Source of the DNA: Bacteroidia bacterium
Lineage (GTDB): Bacteria; Bacteroidota; Bacteroidia; Bacteroidales; Dysgonomonadaceae
Assembly (NCBI GenBank): GCA_030539475.1
Contig: JAUNRY010000078.1
Location: forward strand, 1 to 8,988
Direction of reading: 5' to 3'
Length of the DNA: 8,988 nucleotides
The position numbers were made by a program, and so were the translations under genes. This document shows positions 6,223-8,988 of this stretch, in pieces. How positions within the stretch are numbered: the first letter of the stretch is position 1; each line of letters opens with the position of its first letter. The notes beneath the pieces were generated by a model. That model did no database searches. It saw nothing but the letters and a program-made list of their open reading frames with translations, and was not told the origin of the DNA.

Positions 6223-6669
6223 TTATTTTTTTGGCTCGTATAAATTGAGCGTAACCATAATATTTCCGGGATTTTTTATGAAACTGACTTTGGCTGTGCC
6301 TTTGTCGGTTATTTTTTCGTACGTTTCCACGCGGTTTTTCCCGTTTCTCACAATCGATATTTGCTCGTATTTATCGGCATTGAGGGCGTTTTCCACTTCG
6401 CGGGTAAAACTGTCTTCCAGCGATTTGTCCGCAGAATTCAGCGTGAGCATCTGGCGCCCCAGGCTGGCGGTTGTCTTATTTAATATCATAATATCCAGAT
6501 AGCTTGTGTTCGCGTCGTTTAATCTGTCCATTACGCTGGGGCGTTTTTGGTAAATGTAGTTGAAACGCTCGTCTTCCTGATATTTATCAAACAATCTTTC
6601 GATTTGCTGAGCCGATGCTGCGGCAACAAAAATGGCAGACATAAATAGAATTGAAAGAATTTTTTTCAT
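6223..6669 (-). CDS. Secreted DUF4252-like protein
   Basis: A 148-residue exported protein. Seen: a Sec signal peptide (KK, then a hydrophobic stretch about 4-17, cleavage after ASA at 18-20, leaving Q21). The mature part begins IERLFDKYQEDERFNYIY and contains a YEQISIVRNG block at 101-110. This layout fits DUF4252, a family of small Bacteroidetes periplasmic proteins of unknown function that often sit behind an ECF sigma factor and a membrane protein; the match is by eye and not strong at every position. The start is 18 bases after the preceding stop, so it is the last gene of a three-gene operon. Inferred role: a target or periplasmic accessory of the sigma system. No cysteine, hence no lipidation or disulfide. 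Confidence 0.65.
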   Translation of the reverse strand: MKKILSILFMSAIFVAAASAQQIERLFDKYQEDERFNYIYQKRPSVMDRLNDANTSYLDIMILNKTTASLGRQMLTLNSADKSLEDSFTREVENALNADKYEQISIVRNGKNRVETYEKITDKGTAKVSFIKNPGNIMVTLNLYEPKK

Positions 6670-6687
6670 AACTGTAAGGGTTTTAAA

Positions 6688-7206
6688 TTATTGATGGATT
6701 GATTCTATGTAGTTTATTTTTTGATATGCGTTTTCGAAAATTTTGTCGGCATTCATCTCTTTTTGTATGGCATTTGCTTCAACAAACGGCTCATAGCTGG
6801 CACGGATGATTTCATCGGCTTGGCCAAACATTTTTGCGGCATATTGTTGTGCCTTTTGCGGATTGGTTACCTCTTTTCCGTTAATATAAACCAGGTAATT
6901 TCCGGATTGAATTTTAGGCTTATTGTTGAACGGAAATAATATGGCAGCCAAAAGAATTGCCGCCGCCGCACCTGCCGCCGCTATCCACAATTTTCGGGAT
7001 AATTTCCGGTTTTTGTTTTCCTTCGGAATTTCAAAAGCGGGCGCGGCCATTTGCCGTTCTTTTTCGAACGCGGCGAAAAGGGGTTTGTGCGCTTCGTGTC
7101 GCGGCAAAACAGCATCGCTCCGGAAGTAGTTTTTCAACGTTTTTTCGTCTTCGGCCGAAGATATGCCCTCGAAATATTTTTCAAGAATGTTGTCTATGTT
7201 GTTCAT
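6688..7206 (-). CDS. Single-pass membrane protein, probable anti-sigma factor
   Basis: A 172-residue protein with an N-terminal cytoplasmic helix region (NILEKYFEG at 6-14, of the type seen in Bacteroidetes anti-sigma-like proteins), a basic segment KNRKLSRK at 65-72, one transmembrane helix at about 73-92 (Ala/Ile/Leu-rich) and an outer domain of about 80 residues with helical content. The positive-inside rule puts the N-terminus in the cytoplasm. The gene overlaps the 3' end of the sigma factor gene by 26 bases, as expected for a sigma and its own regulator made in fixed ratio. Not seen: a zinc-binding HXXXCXXC anti-sigma motif or a FecR domain, so the sigma-binding function is inferred from position and topology only. 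ATG at 7206 is the only reasonable start. Confidence 0.6.
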   Translation of the reverse strand: MNNIDNILEKYFEGISSAEDEKTLKNYFRSDAVLPRHEAHKPLFAAFEKERQMAAPAFEIPKENKNRKLSRKLWIAAAGAAAAILLAAILFPFNNKPKIQSGNYLVYINGKEVTNPQKAQQYAAKMFGQADEIIRASYEPFVEANAIQKEMNADKIFENAYQKINYIESIHQ

Positions 7207-7711
7207 ACGTCATTTTCTCTTTTTGTTGGTGAATAAGAATCATTTCGCGGATTTTTTTCCGTGCCCGCGACAAATTTACGGTAACCGCGTTTTCCGACAT
7301 CGACATCACTTCGGCAATTTCCGTAATCTCCATTTCTTCCACATCTTTCATCCGGATGATGGCGCGTTGCATTTCGGGCAGCGAATTTATCATCTCCCCA
7401 ATGATGTTCAATGTGTCGGCCTGCTCTGCAACCTGATGCGGATTGGGCGCGTTGTACTCCGCGTTGGCGGGAAATTCTCCGTTGAGTGGCTGCTTGCGGA
7501 GCAAATCAAGGCACAGGTTTCGCATCGAAGTGAGCAAAAACGCCTGCCGGTTTTCAATGGCGCCCAGTTGTTTCCGTTTTTCCCACAGCCGCGCCATCAA
7601 ATCCTGATACGCGTCTTGCGAGCGGCTTTCGTCTTTTAGTATCGACCGCGCCATTCGATACAGCTTATCGGAATGGCACAGGATGTGAAGTTGAAATTGT
7701 TGGGCGTTCAT
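7181..7711 (-). CDS. ECF-type RNA polymerase sigma factor (sigma-70 family)
   Basis: A 176-residue sigma factor with only regions 2 and 4, the ECF layout. Seen: region 2 at about 14-75 (KLYRMARSILKD, then QDLMARLWEKR, then AFLLTSMRNLCLDLLR) for core binding and -10 recognition; a short linker; and region 4 at about 103-156 (INSLPEMQRAIIRMKDVEEM, then the helix-turn-helix ITEIAEVMSMSENAVTVNLSRARKKI) for -35 recognition. ATG at 7711 is chosen. A longer in-frame reading from 7786 would add 25 residues without sigma homology and start inside the terminator hairpin. A near-consensus box TATAATTG (- strand, 7720-7713) abuts the start codon, so a leaderless transcript is possible but unproven. It leads the operon with the membrane protein and the DUF4252-like gene; the inducing signal and regulon are unknown. 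Confidence 0.9.
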   Translation of the reverse strand: MNAQQFQLHILCHSDKLYRMARSILKDESRSQDAYQDLMARLWEKRKQLGAIENRQAFLLTSMRNLCLDLLRKQPLNGEFPANAEYNAPNPHQVAEQADTLNIIGEMINSLPEMQRAIIRMKDVEEMEITEIAEVMSMSENAVTVNLSRARKKIREMILIHQQKEKMTYEQHRQHS

Positions 7712-7768
7712 ACAATTATATAGACGGAAAAGTGGGGAAATTCTTACACGAAACTGCGACTTTTTTAC

Positions 7769-7813
7769 AAAAAATCCGCGAAACAACGTTTTTTGCGGTT
7801 GTTTCGCGGATTT
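7769..7813 (-). terminator. Intrinsic terminator of the phytase gene
   Basis: A perfect 16-bp stem (7772-7787 with 7798-7813) and a 10-base loop, read on the - strand 34 bases after the phytase stop and followed by a T-run (complement of A at 7769-7774). It is the strongest hairpin in the window. It separates the phytase transcript from the sigma factor operon, whose start codon is 58 bases further on. Confidence 0.9.
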
Positions 7814-7846
7814 GAAAGGCGATAATTATTAAAAAATATTCGTCTT

Positions 7847-8908
7847 CTACGGTTGCGACTGCGCTCTGTCAATTTCGGCTTGAAACTTGCGCCAATCGTA
7901 GTAATGAAACGTTTGGTCGTCGCTCATTGCCACAAAAATACCTGCTGTAAACGGCTCGCCGAAATTGAGGTTTACCACGTCGGAACCGTCGCTTTGCGTG
8001 GCTTTTACCGGAATATCCACAATTTCAACGTGGTTGTGCGGGTTGCCGGCTGTTCCTTCGCGCGGAAATACTTTGAATGAATGGTTGTCTTGGTTGGAAA
8101 CCAATATGTATCCGGTTGTATCGCCGGTTTTGTAAATGGAAATGCCTTCGTTGTCGCTTTTGAAGCCCGATGTTCCGAAAACGGCCAGCTCCTCGTTTCC
8201 TTTTTCGGGGTCGGCGTAATATTTGCGCACGCCCGATTGCTCGTCGGAGTAATAAATGTAGCCCAACTCATTGTCCACGGCAACGGCTTCTATTTCTTTT
8301 ACGCCGCTATATTGGCCAAAGGCGCGAACCAGTTCTCCGGCCACGTTTCCGGTGGCATCGGCGCTGAGTTTATATTGATGCAGGTAACCGGTGGCGGGTC
8401 CGTCTTTGCGGCTTACAACGGCGAAGATTTCGTTGCGCCCCAGGGAATCTTTCCGCGAGTAGAGCGATATTCCCATAGGCAGACGTTGCTCATCGCCCAC
8501 AAAAACGGGAATGCCGCCGTTGTCAATCGCAGTCATATCGGGCAACGAAAACACACGAATCATATCTCTTTCGCGCTCGGTGGCCACGGCAATATCTACC
8601 GAAACCGAATCGTTGAGCATTAAGCCGTAGGCAACATCCACGTTGTTGGGGCGTTTGAGCGTTTCGGTTTTGTGAACTATTTTCCCCTGCAGGTCGAAAA
8701 CGTAAAGCGCTCCATCGGTGTCTTTGTCGGTTCCGATGATGAGCGATTGCGTGATGTTGTCGGGATTTACCCAAATGGCGGGGTCATCGGTGTCGTGCGT
8801 GGTTTGCTCGGTAACAAACTCGGGCGCAATGGCATCTGCCGAGGGTTTGGGCTGCGAACAGGCCGTTGCAATAACCAATAAGAGGAGTAAAAGCGAATAA
8901 TTCTTCAT
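7847..8908 (-). CDS. Beta-propeller phytase, lipoprotein
   Basis: A 353-residue surface or periplasmic enzyme that releases phosphate from phytate (myo-inositol hexakisphosphate), normally with calcium. Seen: a lipoprotein signal with lipobox ATAC and acylated C17. Beta-propeller phytase blocks follow: DDPAIW at 41-46, GTDKD then LYVFDL at 59-73, RPNNVDV at 86-92, ATERER at 109-114, IEAVAVD at 206-212, SDEQSGVRKYY at 221-231, DNEGISIY at 252-259, SNQDNHSFKVFPRE at 271-284 and a closing FVAMSDDQTFHYYDW. The acidic residues in these blocks are the calcium and phosphate ligands of the Bacillus enzyme. The length matches Bacillus phytase. No TonB receptor or SusD lies beside it in the window, although one could lie upstream. 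It has its own promoter box and terminator, so it is probably monocistronic or the last gene of its unit. Confidence 0.93.
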   Translation of the reverse strand: MKNYSLLLLLLVIATACSQPKPSADAIAPEFVTEQTTHDTDDPAIWVNPDNITQSLIIGTDKDTDGALYVFDLQGKIVHKTETLKRPNNVDVAYGLMLNDSVSVDIAVATERERDMIRVFSLPDMTAIDNGGIPVFVGDEQRLPMGISLYSRKDSLGRNEIFAVVSRKDGPATGYLHQYKLSADATGNVAGELVRAFGQYSGVKEIEAVAVDNELGYIYYSDEQSGVRKYYADPEKGNEELAVFGTSGFKSDNEGISIYKTGDTTGYILVSNQDNHSFKVFPREGTAGNPHNHVEIVDIPVKATQSDGSDVVNLNFGEPFTAGIFVAMSDDQTFHYYDWRKFQAEIDRAQSQP

Positions 8909-8946
8909 AAAAAAGTAACTTTCTTTATTTTTAAGGCGCGAAGATA

Positions 8947-8954
8947 CAAAAATA
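8947..8954 (-). promoter_or_regulatory. Bacteroidetes -7 promoter box upstream of the phytase gene
   Basis: TATTTTTG on the - strand matches TAnnTTTG exactly and lies 38 bases from the phytase ATG. No TTTG at the usual -33 distance is seen, so the call rests on one element. Confidence 0.45.
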
Positions 8955-8988
8955 TGACGGGGGTTGAAATTAAGATTTTGTTACGAAA

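Noticed and set aside
7712..7786. N-terminal extension of the sigma factor to 7786
   Set aside because: The 25 added residues have no sigma region and the start would lie inside the phytase terminator hairpin.
8081..8623. Open frame of 180 codons on the + strand opposite the phytase
   Set aside because: It lies wholly within a well-supported phytase gene, and its Gly/Val-rich translation resembles no known family.

Overview
The window reads as chromosomal DNA of a member of the Bacteroidota, most likely an anaerobic Bacteroidales. This rests on a Bacteroidetes-type promoter box (TAnnTTTG) upstream of two genes, a sigma factor / membrane protein / DUF4252-like operon typical of that phylum, a lipoprotein beta-propeller phytase, and GC-rich palindromic intergenic elements of a kind common in these genomes. 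The genus cannot be fixed from the sequence. No stretch above 300 bases lacks a gene; the longest gaps are about 130 to 150 bases.

Layout. Bases 2-4288 are read on the + strand. They hold the 3' part of a YhcG/DUF1016 PD-(D/E)xK nuclease that enters from outside the window, a medium-chain zinc-type sugar/polyol (phosphate) dehydrogenase, a tandem-domain class II aldolase/adducin protein whose second domain has lost its metal ligands, and a lipoate-protein ligase. Bases 4422-8908 are read on the - strand. In transcription order they hold a beta-propeller phytase lipoprotein, a strong intrinsic terminator, a three-gene ECF sigma / membrane anti-sigma-like / secreted DUF4252-like operon, a MntA-HepT toxin-antitoxin pair with a clear promoter, and a TIGR01212 (YhcC-like) radical SAM protein. 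The two blocks converge around 4289-4421.

How the parts fit. The dehydrogenase and the aldolase probably form a small sugar-phosphate or polyol pathway, with oxidation or reduction of a ketose/alditol next to retro-aldol cleavage. The substrate is unknown. They are separated by a 113-bp palindromic element that supplies the last codons and stop of the first gene and a strong Shine-Dalgarno for the second. A second inverted repeat sits directly in front of the lipoate ligase. Two short related hairpins, one upstream of the radical SAM start and one upstream of the toxin-antitoxin promoter, share a TTGGAA core with different but still paired stems. The sigma operon is a stress/envelope-type regulatory module. 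The phytase is a separate transcription unit, since a terminator separates them.

No wholly new system is evident. The items most worth a second look are the degenerate aldolase half, the repeat element that forms gene ends and the ribosome binding site, the MntA-HepT module, and the small hairpin family.
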